This document shows, one piece after another, positions 34,313-47,400 of a DNA stretch of 64,000 nt. Where the stretch lies: positions 2,052,775 through 2,116,774 of the forward strand of contig CM075104.1 in NCBI GenBank assembly GCA_037576195.1, written 5' to 3'. The notes under the pieces are model-generated. The model saw nothing but the letters and a program-made list of their open reading frames with translations. It did not search any database and had not been told where the DNA came from. How positions within the stretch are numbered: position 1 is the first letter of the stretch; the number at the start of each line of letters is the position of its first letter. Origin of the DNA: Phytoseiulus persimilis. Lineage: Eukaryota; Arthropoda; Arachnida; Mesostigmata; Phytoseiidae. The position numbers and the translations under genes are program-made.

Positions 34313-37012
34313 TGCTCACTCGCTCTAGTCACGGTTTTGTCTTCCGGCTCCGGGACGACGACTTGGTTCGCGGCTTTGGAAACTTCTTCGCTCGCAGGGC
34401 ATTGTTCACCGTTATCGAAAGAGCCACGGGCAACATTCTAATCCCATGATCGCTATTTACATGGAGCGGCAGCCGCCAGCACACACGGTATCCAGGCAGA
34501 ATCGCACCGTTCACTCGCTCGCCGGCTGGTCGAGGCATCGACCAACCAGCCCTGAGAGCCACACCGTGGATGACAGCAAATTGAAGAACATTACCGCCAG
34601 CTCGCTGAGAGTCGGCTGGGCAAACATTCAAGCACAAACACGAAACTAGCTCAACTGACAGCGAGGCGAACTAGCTAGCCAGTTGTCGGTGGAGCAGCAC
34701 ATGGGAAGGCCTGCCGAACGCCGCACCCTCGCATGTGGTGTCGAATGGGAGAGCGTCTCCGCCTGAACTAAGCCGGGACGATCGGGATACGTTCTGCGGT
34801 GGCAGAGCGAACTTCGTAACTTTCGGCGAAACTAGGAACGCAAGCAGCCAGCTGCATCGAATCTCTCTGGATTACGCAGCTCAGCTTTGGCGGAAATGAA
34901 CTCGATGCGAAGCTCCTAGTTTTTCCGGATCAGTGTTACCTTCGTTGTCGTCGTCACTTCCGCAACCGCAAGTTCGGCTTCAAAAACTAAGGTGAGATCG
35001 TTGTCGGACGCTGACGCAGATTGCACTCGATCGAGCAACGCGGCTGCTCTCAACAATGTCCGACACCAAAGTTCACTGTCAGGGAGCAAGATCGATCGAC
35101 TGGAGCGACTGAATCCGCGTGAACACCTTGAATTCCACGGGATCTCGCTGATATCGATGGATCAGTCATATTTGGAGCACTGACCAGGACGCAACAGATA
35201 GGAACCCACCTTCTGGTTCTATTTCGTAATTCCCGGAAGTGGATTGGATTCGGGCTATTTCTAACATGAAATACGCTCACCGCAGCTGTGTTGAACGAAA
35301 CGACAGACGATCCTGTCTGTGGAATAATCCGCACCTCACTACAGCGGACCGACGACTGGTTCTCGTCATCGGTCGTGCGCTGAGTTCCTCTGGCGGAGCA
35401 CGAGCCGGAGGTACGGGAAGTACGAATGACTTTAGTCTCGCTAATATCAGGGCACATTTTTCTAGCAATCAGCCAATAATCATGTGCGAAACAGCCCGAT
35501 CATTCGAATACCCGGGAGGCCGACTAACGAATTTCCCAGGTCTCCATAGGTCGAAAGTACTTCCTCGAATCGGTTTTCCAGACTCATCCCGGAGCTACAC
35601 TTCTGAGAAGAAATATCCGGAGTCACCCACTCCTCTGTCAGTTTTTCGGGATTATCGGCCTAGGAATCGAGATGTCATCGATGTACCACCGCCGAAAATT
35701 CTGCTTTTCGCTCCGCCTGCTTCAGGAGACGCGACAACGTTGACTGTTACTCAACATCGGAGATACATTCGCGATCCTGAGAGGCGATCGTCTCTCACGA
35801 CTTGGCGCGTAGTAATCTCAGAGAGAGAGCACTCGCAACCAGAGTGTCAGAGCTCAATAGAACTATTACCGGAAGGAGGAACAGAGCAGTTCCCCGTTCT
35901 CTGAACGGAGTACTACCTGGCTGGTGTCGCCAACAGAGAACTCAACTCCGCCACGAAAGCCACAAAGGTCCGCTGCGAATACTTTACAATGGACACAACA
36001 ATTGTCTGTGCTAACACCTCCAGCTAAATCTGATTAACCGAGTGGTTCATGCTCTCGTCCACGAGCATACGAAGAGGTCTACAGAGTCGATCCATTACGA
36101 GTGGAGCTGCGAGAGATCGTCCGCGCCCGAAATCCCGCGCGGTTGTCTCCACTTTCGGGCTCGCGTCAGCTCAAAACCCACTCACCGTCTCGCTGTCTTC
36201 CCGAATGGCTCACTAAAACACTCAAACGCTCGCACGCCTAGGGGAATCGAATGACATTACAATATGAGCTCATCGGTCGAACTGGGATTTTCGTTTGTTT
36301 TCATTGCTCTTCACGGATGTAATCGGGCGATATGTCGTCGATCCAGAGGGAACGTTCGCAAGCAACGCACTTCGGGCCATGTTGTCAAGAACGGGCGTGG
36401 TATTCATTCTTCAACGTTCTCTCCATCTCATCTCACGGACTTTCCAACTCCGTTCCAGTTCTCACATGATTATTCAAACACACATTCCCCTCGAGGTTGT
36501 GGACACATTTGAATGGACGTATCTAGGTAGAACCGCGTCGAATCAGCAGTGTCTCCCTGTTTCCCACGAGGCCTCATCAGGATGACCGGAGGCTCCCCCT
36601 GAACGATCCGGGAGAGGTAGCTTCTGGTGATGTTCACAGTTCAGAGATTTCGGCTTCCATCAATCACACGGTGTCCGTCAATCTAGACGTAGGGCGATTC
36701 GAGCGCTGGGTGCATTCGCTCGGCATCAATTGGAGCCGGGTTGATTCGGGGTACACTCGTATTGAAGGCAGCCGAATCCAGACGACCGTTGTGAGCGTGT
36801 GCTTGGAATGACTGAGATGTGAGGCTGTCTGAGAGAGTTTGACGGGAGAACAATGGCGTGTGACATTCGGGTGGGTCGGTTACTCGGTGAGCCGGACAAG
36901 AGATCGGAAGGAAGCAGTCTTATTACGGTTTTTATATTACGGCTGTGTTCACGCGCTCAAATTGACAAGCACCCCGATCGGTCCAGCATGCTTCGCTCGT
37001 CTTGGTTCGAGC
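34313..37012. other. Intergenic; one long unassigned plus-strand frame
   Basis: A plus-strand frame runs 35239-35904 (221 codons). It has no domain, no signal peptide and no clear splice partners, and the composition favours long chance frames, so I do not call it a gene. The part just above 34312 should contain the promoter of the Ig-like gene; no obvious TATA box is placed well. Confidence 0.4.
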
Positions 37013-37996
37013 TCACATGAGATCCTTGGCTGCATCTTGGCTTTCCTCGTCGATCGTCTCCAGATTCATAATGGCGGAAGGACGTCTCTTCGACGTTCTC
37101 TTTCCATCTGGGCGTTCTTTGGTTTGCTCGTCGCTTTGTTTCTCTAATAGGGCTCCGTCTTGATCTTCCTCTTGATGACTAGCTTCGGAGTCTGTCCTAT
37201 CGGTGTCGCCGTCGTCATTGACACATATGAGGAAACAGATCAGTACAATGGTAATACAGACACCTCCCATCACGATGCCAATGATTATGTACAACAGTCC
37301 ACCGTCCGCATCGAAATCGCAGTATTGTTCGTCTGTCGCTTCTTCATCTCCGCAGTTATTGAATCGGTTGCACCTGAGCTTCTCGTCGATGCACCTATTG
37401 TTACTGCAGTGATGGTACTTTGAGGAGATTTCTGGTCTTGTAGGATCCGCCCCGTCGGGACAACCAAACAATTTTGTCGCTTCTGTGAACACGGTAATCA
37501 CCACTTTGAAATATCCGTCATTGAGCCCTTGCTGCGTCAGGATAGGGCTGGATTCGTTCGAAGCGTTCCAGGTTATGTCGATGTCGTGGTCGACGGAGAC
37601 GAATCCGGTTGCTTGATGTTCCGCGAGTGTACCGCATAACTGAACTCCGTGGTCCGGGGCTCCACTGATTCCATCGATACGCAACCAGTGGTAGCATTCG
37701 CCGTCAATTTTTTGCGGAAGATTCAAAGCCGTTACTTTAATGTAGAACTTGAATGGCGTCTCTAACAGTGATTCGGTTACGACGTTGAGCGTGACGGTAC
37801 ATGGTCGCTTATGAGCTCCCCTACTCCTCTGTACGATCAGAGAAGGGAGAGACGTTCCCAACGTGACTGGAGTTGGGGTCCTATCGCACTCTTGATCGAT
37901 GTTCCTGACGTTGACACCTGCAGCGCCGTTTCCAAATGCAGGATCGACCGACCACAGCAGCAAGAATGAGAATATTTCCAGCTTCATGTTCCTCAC
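37013..37996 (-). CDS. CUB plus LDL-receptor class A single-pass membrane protein
   Basis: An intronless frame of 327 residues starts at ATG 37996; a second Met at residue 4 could also serve. Residues 1-22 are a signal peptide (core IFSFLLLWSV). Residues 37-171 resemble a CUB domain, with cysteines at 37, 66, 101 and 121 forming the usual two pairs and beta-strand patterns such as FKFYIKVTALNL and YFKVVITVF. Residues 179-226 form an LDLa module with all six cysteines (179, 197, 202, 209, 215, 226) and the calcium-binding signature CNRFNNCGDEEATDEQYC. A transmembrane helix covers about 234-258, then a highly acidic tail (DDGDTDRTDSEASHQEEDQD) and a basic KRTSKRRPS near the end. Such proteins act as co-receptors or ligand-binding adaptors at the cell surface; the specific partner is not deducible. 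Confidence 0.92.
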   Translation of the reverse strand: MRNMKLEIFSFLLLWSVDPAFGNGAAGVNVRNIDQECDRTPTPVTLGTSLPSLIVQRSRGAHKRPCTVTLNVVTESLLETPFKFYIKVTALNLPQKIDGECYHWLRIDGISGAPDHGVQLCGTLAEHQATGFVSVDHDIDITWNASNESSPILTQQGLNDGYFKVVITVFTEATKLFGCPDGADPTRPEISSKYHHCSNNRCIDEKLRCNRFNNCGDEEATDEQYCDFDADGGLLYIIIGIVMGGVCITIVLICFLICVNDDGDTDRTDSEASHQEEDQDGALLEKQSDEQTKERPDGKRTSKRRPSAIMNLETIDEESQDAAKDLM

Positions 37997-39789
37997 GGTT
38001 TCAGAGCTAGCAAGCAGTCCACAAATCCAAGCTGGCGGGGAGAACAGTCGGAAATCGGCGGAATATCAGTAATTCCTGGGCGAGGGTTTATCGGGATTAG
38101 CACAGAGCTCTCACATCGGCTATTGTCGAGATCAACAGCCCACTCAACCTTTCCTCGGCAATCGAGGCTTTCGTGAAGGAGGGAAGGAGGAAGAGCAGGA
38201 CAACCAACACCTCGTTGTATGCGGTTGAGCGCTTATTCCCGCAGAAGGGTACCTCGAGAAAGCTTCGCAGAGCTCTCCGGTTTCCAGCCTTGAGTGATAA
38301 GAACTCAATGACCCCCATCGGGAGCGTGCACCATCCGACCGGCAAACTCTCTGAGAAACAATGCTCTCATCAGCGCTCCCAATCAGTTCTCCCAGGATGC
38401 AAGAAGTATTCTTGTTGAGGCTGATCAAAAGACCTCATCTCTTGTGCTGGGACCGTGCACTTCCCCAGAGCAAGTTGTCGTCGTTACATCGGGCTGTCAT
38501 TATAAATGAGGAAAATCTTGGATGTCACTCGGATGCGGCCTCGTGAGCGCAGCATTCAAGAGAGTACGGAATAACGTTTTCTGCGAGCGGTTTCGGAGCG
38601 AGTCGTTCTTTAGGGAAATCGGGCCGAACGGAGGATTCTGAGCGAGCAGCTGCAGCAACACAGAAGCCGGATCGGCTTCGGAATTTGCGTGCGAATTCTC
38701 GCTGATCTCGTGTCGGCGAAGTATCCTACAGACATTCAATCGGGGTAATCTTGTTGACTCAATAGAAGCAGAACCTGTCTGCGAGGGAGTCTTCAGGGAA
38801 ACCATTCTGTCAGAGGAAGTTCCACCGCTCACGAGGGATGTTCCTGCGAATTGTGCTGTTTGCTTTTCCTTTGCTTTGCTCCGTGGTGTGTGGCAACATG
38901 TTCCTGCAGCCCCACGGTTCGTATTGGAATTTGGTTTCCCGATCAAACTGTTCCAGGTAACAAACTCCAAGATATGTCCTGCCAGGAACAGTCCATCGTC
39001 AGTGGAGCTACATAGATCTCTCCTCTTTCGCTCATTCCCATATTCTGTGTTGGTGAGAGGAGAATGGTACTCAGGGTGGGCGAGATAGACAGCGTTTTTC
39101 TGAAGCTGCGTACGATCATCACGAGGTGGGGTTGAAGTTTGTCAGAAATCCTGGTTCTGCGGCGCGAAGGTCAGCTGCGAACGGCCAAGATCGGTCAGGT
39201 TGGAATCGCTGGTCTCACGGTACATGGGGTGAGAGTATTAACCACGACCAAAACCCCAAAAGTACATTGTTTTTCAACGCGAAACTTGGATGACGCCTCC
39301 TCTCACTTCTGCACGAGCCTACAATTGAGAAGTACTAGAGAATACGGCTCTCAGAGTGGCCTTGCGACTCCTCCTCCACCGTGACAGATTACCGCCGCGT
39401 ACTCGATAGCTATAGAATCTGATTCCTGATTCGGGGAGAAATGACAATTCTGCTGGCTCGATCCCGAAGTCGGAACGCAGAGTTCCAATGGCACGTTCTG
39501 CTAGACACCGCGTAGAGGAGTTTCTTCGCTTTCCTCCCCTGAACGGTTGTCTCATCATCGGAACTGGATTCTGCACCTTTTAACATCTGCGCAGAAACGC
39601 AGCCGCAGTTTCGCGGGGAAAAAAATGTGCTATCCGGAGGGAATCGAGGGCAATACGTGACCGCTTGAAGAGCTCACGAAGACGTCCATAATTCACTGAG
39701 CAGTGAATTATCGCTCCAACGACCGGCACAGAAAAAGTCAGAAAGTCCCACTGCAAACTTGCACTTCTCGCTCACGCGCTTCACAGACT
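37997..39789. other. No supported gene
   Basis: Short overlapping frames only, the longest being minus 38500-38970 (156 codons), without recognisable motifs. The left part is the upstream region of the CUB-LDLa gene. Confidence 0.4.
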
Positions 39790-40690
39790 ATGAGAATCGG
39801 TATCTGGATGTGTTCCAGCTTGGTAGTAGTGTCGTTCGGTTGTTGTTTGGTTTTTGAGTGCTGCGTCCACCAGGAACACATGAGGCGTGGTGAGCAGTCA
39901 TCCCTGTGCGCGGCCGCAGTCTCAACATGCAGAAGACCAACGACAGGGCCTGTTTGCCTGCAACAGTAAGAGCGATTTGTTTAGCGGGACTGGAGTTCGA
40001 GCATAGCGAACATTTGAGCGGAAGATCACATTTCAGCAATATGCTCATTTGAGCGGAAGATCACATTTCAGCAATATGCTCATTTGAGCGGAAGGGAATA
40101 CTCAGCGGAAATGCTGTAGAATTGATTTCCGTGGTTCTCACATCCTACGGATATTCCATACCATTCATGATGAGAAAAAAACATGAGTCTCTTGGCGTAG
40201 ATGAACAACGAAGTTTCTCGGGCAAGGAGTCGTCCATATCTGAGTTTGAAACTTCCGTGGCTGTTAACGTACCGGAACCCGAAATAGTCATCATCGACGG
40301 TGATCGGAAGATCCCTCCGTCTGAAAAGGTAACAAGTGTCGCGCGGCTTGTACCGTTCCCAGATCGGTATCTGATCCGCAATAATGTACGTTCCGCTCGA
40401 ATGTTCGTTCCCACTCGAATTTCCGTTTCACTCAAATCGACCGATGTCGCCTGCACCGGATTCTGCTTGACTCCACTGGATTCGCTCCTTATATTTGATG
40501 CGCCATGTGGGCTTTTGAGTGTCTTCGTTCAGTACATTCGATTTTCAGTCAATTTGAATATGGGAATCAAGCGACTGACGCGAAACCCTTAGATCTTCCA
40601 AACTTCGGTGATGTCAGAATCCAGGAACCGAGAAATAGTATCTCAGATTATCTGAACATCTTTGATCCCACTGAAACGAACGCCTTGTGA
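39790..40690 (+). CDS. Tentative three-exon small secreted or membrane protein
   Basis: The model joins 39790-39889, 40120-40366 and 40549-40690 into 162 residues ending TGA 40688-40690. Exon 1 has ATG and a hydrophobic Cys-rich leader (CSSLVVVSFGCCLVFECC) and a donor CGTG|GTGAGC. Exon 2 reads as a charged segment with Asp/Glu/Val stretches (VPEPEIVIIDGDRK). Exon 3 ends SISDYLNIFDPTETNAL. Phases agree only if a weak donor (CG|GTATCT) is used for exon 2. The better-looking donor AAG|GTAACA at 40329 gives a phase that does not fit exon 3, and the acceptor before exon 2 (GCTGTAG) lacks a pyrimidine tract. The function is unknown, and part of exon 2 is open on the opposite strand as well. Confidence 0.3.
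40011..40094. repeat. 35-bp tandem repeat, 2.4 copies
   Basis: The unit starting CATTTGAGCGGAAGATCACA and ending CAATATGCT occurs at 40011-40045 and 40046-40080 without a mismatch, followed by a 14-base partial copy at 40081-40094. It lies in the first intron of the tentative small gene. Confidence 0.9.
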
Positions 40691-41216
40691 GCATACAGCG
40701 TGGATTCATTTTGAGTCTGGCTGTCGCAAAATGCCTGTGTGTCGGAAGGACAGCATCGCCCGTCAGATGAAGATTTAGTGGCTGAAACTTGGACAGTCAG
40801 AGTAATGGCCATGCTCCAATGTTCTGATTTCAACCGAAGCATCCATATCCGCCCACTGCGAGAGGGCACTCCGAGCGTTCCGAATCGGGGCACACAGGTG
40901 CTGCTGTAATGCGCAAAAACAGTCGCTCGTGTGGATTCGACCCTCCAAAGTTGCACCGCAAAGTACATATGGGGGAAAATGGCGCACTTGGGAGCCATCG
41001 ATGTGGTGTGAAAAACTGTAGATCATATATATCATTCGCGAGGAGCTCGAGTTGATGGAGAGTATGATGGCGTACGACTGCTACTACGGGCCACTATTTC
41101 CAGAACTTCATTGGTTATCCACCGTGATACGGTGAGGTATTCATAATTCTACGCATCCATTGCCGAATGTTTTGCTCTGGACTTTTCCTCATGGAAGAGC
41201 TTGTTCCTGAGAAGGA

Positions 41217-41453
41217 ATGAAGACGACGCCATTGCTTCCAAGCGACGCCAAGGGTTTCAGAACCGGAAGCCGAGGTGCCCTGGGGGACGCGAATGCTCTT
41301 GAGGAGCTTTGGACAGGAAGTAACGGTCGGGAAAGTTTACGCTGGGTGCGTCGATTCAACGATTCGAGCCTTTGTCGACTAGAGACCCATTTGGATTGTT
41401 CCACTGTGGATGCTTTTAAACAGCGATTGAATCGAGGGTGGTCATCGATGTAA
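41217..41453 (+). pseudogene. Possible 3' end of a decayed non-LTR retrotransposon
   Basis: A 78-codon frame ends STVDAFKQRLNRGWSSM. The pattern [ST]V[DN]xFKxRL[DN]xxW shortly before a stop is common at the C-terminus of reverse transcriptases of several LINE families. An upstream motif (RRFNDSSLC) sits where these proteins have RVVxxWNxLP, but poorly conserved. No reverse transcriptase core (FADD) is seen upstream, so at best this is a truncated relic. Confidence 0.3.
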
Positions 41454-44400
41454 CAAATTAAAACGCTGTTATTCCAATCCTGATCCGACATCCAGCCGCA
41501 ATTCGTGGGAAGACCTGTGTGATTGCGAGGTTCTCGAGCTCGACTTCGGCATTCCAGGCCGAATGTACGACGATTATCACTGTCACCATCGGCTGCCCGA
41601 AAAGTTCCCATGTTCCGTTCTGGAAGAACGCACATTACATCGTCCAAATGCTGATCCACAGAGAGAATGTGAAACCACAGCAGCCAGTTGCGCGAGAGCG
41701 AATGTGTTGATTCGGATCACCACTTCCTCTACCTACCTATTGCTATCTGCAATGACCCTCCGTTCACATTTGTCACTGTCAAATGCAAAGCACCCCGTCC
41801 GGCGACGCCTTTGCTCATAATCGAGCTTCGATTTTTCTGCGAATCATGTGCAAGGCGTGTCTTCTTGCATGCTGTCAGAGACCACAATCGACTTCGACCC
41901 GCCAGCAACAGGGACAGCCGTTCGTTATGAGCGAGAAAGAAGAAAGGCGGAAGCTCAACCGTAATGCCTGGAATTGGTCTCGTGCGAGCTTTGACGACTT
42001 CCGGTTTGTGTTCTCCCAGAGAGTGATGCGCAAGGCTTCTTGGACATGATTCATTGAGAAATGGTCCAGATGGCCGGGAGGTTGGAGCACCCCGTTAGGA
42101 GGAAACAAGCAAAGTCTTCAAGGGAAGATCGTATCACTTCGGTCGCAGCACAACCCGGGGTCCGCTGTTGGTGAGCGATATTCGTCAGAGCCATGTCATG
42201 GCGCCGGAACGGATTCTCGGCCCACCCCTTCGCAGTTTCAGGAATGTTTCTGCTTCAGGAATGTACTAACATGTCGAGGAGCAAGCAGAATTCTCAAGTG
42301 GCGGAAAGTACTCATCGTACATGGCCGGCATCGTCCAAGACGAGTGGCCCGGCTCAATCCAAGTACTTCCTACCATCGAAATTTCTTTCGATGTTTCCCT
42401 GAAGAGTTACGGGACGGAACGCAGGAAGGACGGAATTTCGCTCACAGACTGACCTCAATGTAGACACTTTCGCTCAGCGGTTTCTGAGACCTCAAGAGAA
42501 AGAGGTTCGGAGGAGACTTCCAAAGGAGGAAGTATGAGTAGGAGTATATCGAACCACCAACGTTGTTCCCGCGTAAGAGCACCGTTTGTCCCGCTGTCTG
42601 AACGGCTGCAGTCAGTTTTGTGCTCTTTCCCGCCGAGGCATTTGCTCTTGATTGTGAGAGGTTTCGTGTCAGTCGGGCGAGAAGTTATGGTGGTCGGTGA
42701 TGAGAATCGGTGTTCTTCCTGCTCCCTGAGCCGTGACCGAAGTAGGTTCAACGTCATTTCCGATTCGTCATTACTCCTTGGATCGGTACGGTATGGTGGA
42801 GTTGTAGAGCTACGGCCTCTAGGATGCGATCGAACGTAATGCGCGCTCCAAGTCTCCGAACTTGCTCAGGATATCTGCAAAAGGAATATTACCTGTGGCG
42901 ACATCTATCCGGATACCGAACTCGTGGGTGGAGTTGCCTCCGATTGTCACTCTAGGCGATAGTCTCGAGAATTCTAGTCACTTCAAGCCGAGCGGGCGCG
43001 TTTCATTGATTGACTCTAATCCCCCTCCCCCTCCCGCGTTTGTAGTGAGCATCGGAGTGATCAGGTCGGAGATGCTCCACAGATTTTTCCGCTGATCGCG
43101 CTTGCAGCTCTCCGTTTCGCCTGATCAGAAGTTCCAGTTCTCGGCCAAACCATCAAGACGTGAGCTAGAAATTGAGTCGCGAACAGGTGACCCATCAGAG
43201 AGTGCCATCCAGTCGCGTGGATATCCTTGAGCTCTGAAGATCGGCTTCAGGCTACTCTATTTGGAACATCAAAAACCCAGATGCTCTAGTTATTTGCACC
43301 TTTCATGCTCAAACCAAGTTTTCATGCTTTTCCGGTTCTCAAGTCTCAGGTCCCAGCTCCAAATTGATTCCGTGGACGAACCCTTGAACACATGTTATCG
43401 TAGCCTGTGCAACGGCTGTACATCCGGGGTCGGAACGTCATCATTCAGAATGGATTGTTGGTGGGATCTGAATGTCGTTAGTTTTCTTTGAGGCGGTCTT
43501 CGTTGAGCTGTTTTGGGAGCTCCAGAACTACCCGTCGCAGATGCGGCCGATGAAGGGCGCATCATGCAGCCCGTGAGGAGAATGCAGAAGTCTCGCAAGC
43601 CTTAACGTGAGCTGGGGCCTTCGGGTGCAGGTGCATGACGGGTGGGAGGCGGCCTTCCTTCTCTGCTGCAGTCACCCATTTGCATTTAGCGCTTCCCCTC
43701 TTTTTGAGGCCCTCGAACCCTTCACGTGACGATGATCTGATTGGGAAGGGATTAATTGAGGTCAAACAGTTCCGTAGGAGATGAGAAAAAGGAGAACTGA
43801 TTCCGAGAGAGCCGGATCAGAGTCAGATCGGTCGCATGCGATCGCAAACAGATCCACTCCCCAGATCATACAGGCAATCGTTCTCGTTAAGGATTCCAAC
43901 AGTCGAGCATGACGTCTAACTCTTCTGGAAACTGCTTCGAACATTTCAGGGGTCCTGCTCTGGGTGACGAGCTTCCAAGATGTCACTATATGCACAAATT
44001 CCCTGAGTGTGTGTTGCCGCAGATAAATAGTGTGAATGACTTTCCGCGAAGCTAACATCCGGATCGTTCTGTCGTGGACAACGTATCCTCTGGCTCGTAG
44101 AGCGTGAAGCCTTCCTCCTCACAGCAGCGACTTTTGGCAGCACTGAGAACATCTCATGTGATCTCCGTACGTCTGGAGCTTCTGGTTTTGACAGCGGTAA
44201 CTCTTCAAAATTGATCATTCCCGCTAGGGAACGATCGAGTCCTGCAAATCAGCATAGAATCAATTGCCTAGCGTGAGCCCCGTTCGAGGACAATCGGAGT
44301 GCCCCTTCTCATTTGGAACACACCTCCATTCCGAAACAGCCTGGGCATACGCTGGATATAGCCGGAGAGCCGCAGCCGCTCTTCCGCAGATTGCGGGAGA

Positions 44401-47400
44401 CATCGAAACAACTCGGGTGGCGGTTGAATATGGGGCTTTCCTAGTCGACACTGAAGATGCACCATGTGATAAAAACTGGTCGTGACCACGATGGCAACCG
44501 CTACTTCCCTTGTGAGCGAATCCCGCTTTCCCGTACACTCGAGCAGAAGGTCTTTCGAAGGGGGCTCTCTAAGTTTTCTGGTCCAGGCCCAGCGGGTGGT
44601 GGCCACGGAGACCGATCTCGGAGCAAGATCGCGAGCTGTCGGCCAATTAGACGAGCGCTTCCTCCTTGGTTCTCCGCAATTTATTCAAGGAAGCGCATGC
44701 TTCTCAGAGAACAGGTGTATCGCTTTCTCTACCCGAGCTCCGAAAATTGCCGAAATGAACAAAAGCCTATTTCCACCCTCATCGAACGGTCCCATCATGC
44801 TAAACATCTGCTGGGTGTGTTCCTATTTCCTTCTGACTGTGCTTTCTGCCTCTAAGAGGTAGCGGCGTAACTTTTTGTCCCAGCGAGTAACCACGATCGA
44901 GCGCAACGCCCACAGAAGCTCCTGTTTGCGGTACAACTAGCAGTTGCTGGCGCTGCTCTGTGTACAGTCCGAAGGCTTCTCAACTACGTTCGCGACTGCT
45001 GCGTTCGCAGCGGATTTTCGGTTCGCCGATGCTTTCGCGGTCTTGGCGCTGTTTTAAGAAATTAGAAAGCTGCTGCGATTCGTGAGAGCTCTGCTCATTT
45101 CTCATGGAGCAGCCATGAGTCATTTAGATCAGGCTTCCCTATCTGAGCGGATATTCGATGGCGATCGTACGCGTAATTCAACTGATCGAGGAGTCGCACT
45201 ATCTGACGTGAATTGTGATTGGTGGAGGCGTATTCGACCGCTGAAGGGCGGATCGTATTGGTTTCGCTTGAAGGCTATCGGCTTCTGACGTGGGACCCTG
45301 TCTACCCAACGAATAAAGATAGGAAGTGTCTGACCGCATGCTTAGACTCGGTAGAACGATCCCGTTCAAATCTTCATGCGATGCGATCGCGTGAGAAAGA
45401 TGTAACGGTTCTCGTCTGAGCCAGCAGTCTCAATGGAGGAGATCTCGAATGAAACTTCTCCTAGCAGAGCTCCTGAGTATGGATCAGCTGTTCAGAACTT
45501 CGGGTTGGTGATCTACGGAGGCTCACGAACAGTACTTGATGGAGCTCGAGTTGTTCCCGATAACTACCGATCAGAGAAACCTTCCTCCAGGAATCAGCGC
45601 GGGCATGCTCGGAGCTCGATTCTCCATTGATGCATTGCGTCATCCCGTCGAGAGCCGAACCACACTGTTGACGGGGCCGTATTCATTAGGGGGGCGGGAT
45701 GTCCAGGCTGCATTGTCGAGCTATAATGAATTGCAATGGTTGCGTTCGTGAAACAGAAGACGGAGCGGTCTTCCTGCAACCGTGTGCAAACTTATTTCGT
45801 CCGTCATCGAGCGCTGACGCTCACGCTTGACTTTCCGAAGGAGGGTCGTTTCGCAGCTCGTTAGGACGCCTGCTATGTATTGTGTGTCTGTGTGAAGCAG
45901 GTTTTAAAATATAAACGAGCACACATCAGATTGTCGGAACGCGGCCGAACACAACAGAGGCGCTTTCGACGAGCTTGAAGCTCGGGGCGATTCGCGATAG
46001 CGATGAAGTCGCTGTTTTCTTCACTCGTAGACACTTTGGACTCGAACTGTTCGGAAAACGAGCCATAAACTGGGGGTGTTGCGTGGATACGGTATTCTAG
46101 CCCCCGATCAGAAGTTTATACGTAGCGAGACCGGAATCGTGGATTTGGAATAACGTTTTCTGTAGTTCCAGAATGCTCAATGAGAATGGAACAATATGGA
46201 GATTCACGGAGATCTACAGCTCTAGTTTGGTCGGAACATAACTTGGCTCTCGCTCTTGTTCTTGCAGAATTTGTTCATGCGGATAACCACTTCGACCCGC
46301 ATCTCAGCAACGATGACGGCGAGTTCAGAGTGAAGCGACCACACGAATACAGCTTCGATATCATGGAGGAGGATTTATTCTCGTGAAGACTTCACCGACT
46401 CCTAGTCTACTGAGAGATTTGAGCGACGTGCGGTCAGCTGGCAGGAAATCCAGAATGAAGGCTCGACAACTTGAAATCCGGTCGCTCCTGCTCATAAACT
46501 CAAACTTGTTTGCCTGTGGATACCGATTATGTTCGCATCGAGGGCTCCCGTCTGGGTGGTCAGAGTGAGCGTCACAGTGAGAGGGAGGTAATCTGCAGGC
46601 TCTCTGGACACAACTTTTTGCTTAGTCCACGAGCGGAAATATCCGACGTGCCAGTTTCTCTCTCAATATCGATACGACTCCCTCGGACGTGGAAGAGATC
46701 GGTTGCTCCAAGAAATCTCATCTTATAACCATCCTCAGACGCTCGTTCAGCATCTACTCCCTTTTTGCACAGATCAACGCAGCGGCTGACCCGTCCACTT
46801 CAGAGACCAAATCTCCTCATCAAGGGTGTTCGCGATAGACACTGATGAACCAACGACAGCTCAGAGCTGTTCACGTTTCTGGACGCACCATCCCTTTGGA
46901 GTTGACTTCGCCCTTTCCTGTCTAGTCAGCCAGAGATCCCGGAGGGTTTTCGCATGCATTCTGGATCCTCCAAGGAATCGGGATGAGGAGAGTGATGTAT
47001 TTCCAAGATGAAACCTCCTGAACATCCCGAGAGATTCGAAGGTCTCAGGTGTCGACGGTTTTGCTTCACAGCGCTCCTCGGCCCCGATGGAAGCGGGCAA
47101 TTGACGCGACCTCCAGCCCATGCAACTAGAGGAAGTTCGAATGTCGTCACTCCTATCGGTTATCAAGTGACAGCGTCGTAGCTTTCAAAAAAGACGATGT
47201 TAGCTCTCCAATATGGCGAAGGCGATTCCAGAGACATTCTTCAAAGTCTTGGCTGGCTCGTGTATCTCGGGCGGCGAACGAATATAGATGTCTCGGATTT
47301 CTCAGTCGGAAGCTTTCTTCTCTCCCGATGAGAATGATGACTGGTGATAGCTGTGAGCAACGTGCCTCCACAGAAGCGCGTGCAAGCTCACACAGGAGGA

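Noticed and set aside
35239-35904. 221-codon plus-strand frame
   Set aside because: Long enough to be noticed, but it has no motif, no signal peptide and no clear splice or start context; stop codons appear to be scarce in this composition, so I left it unassigned.
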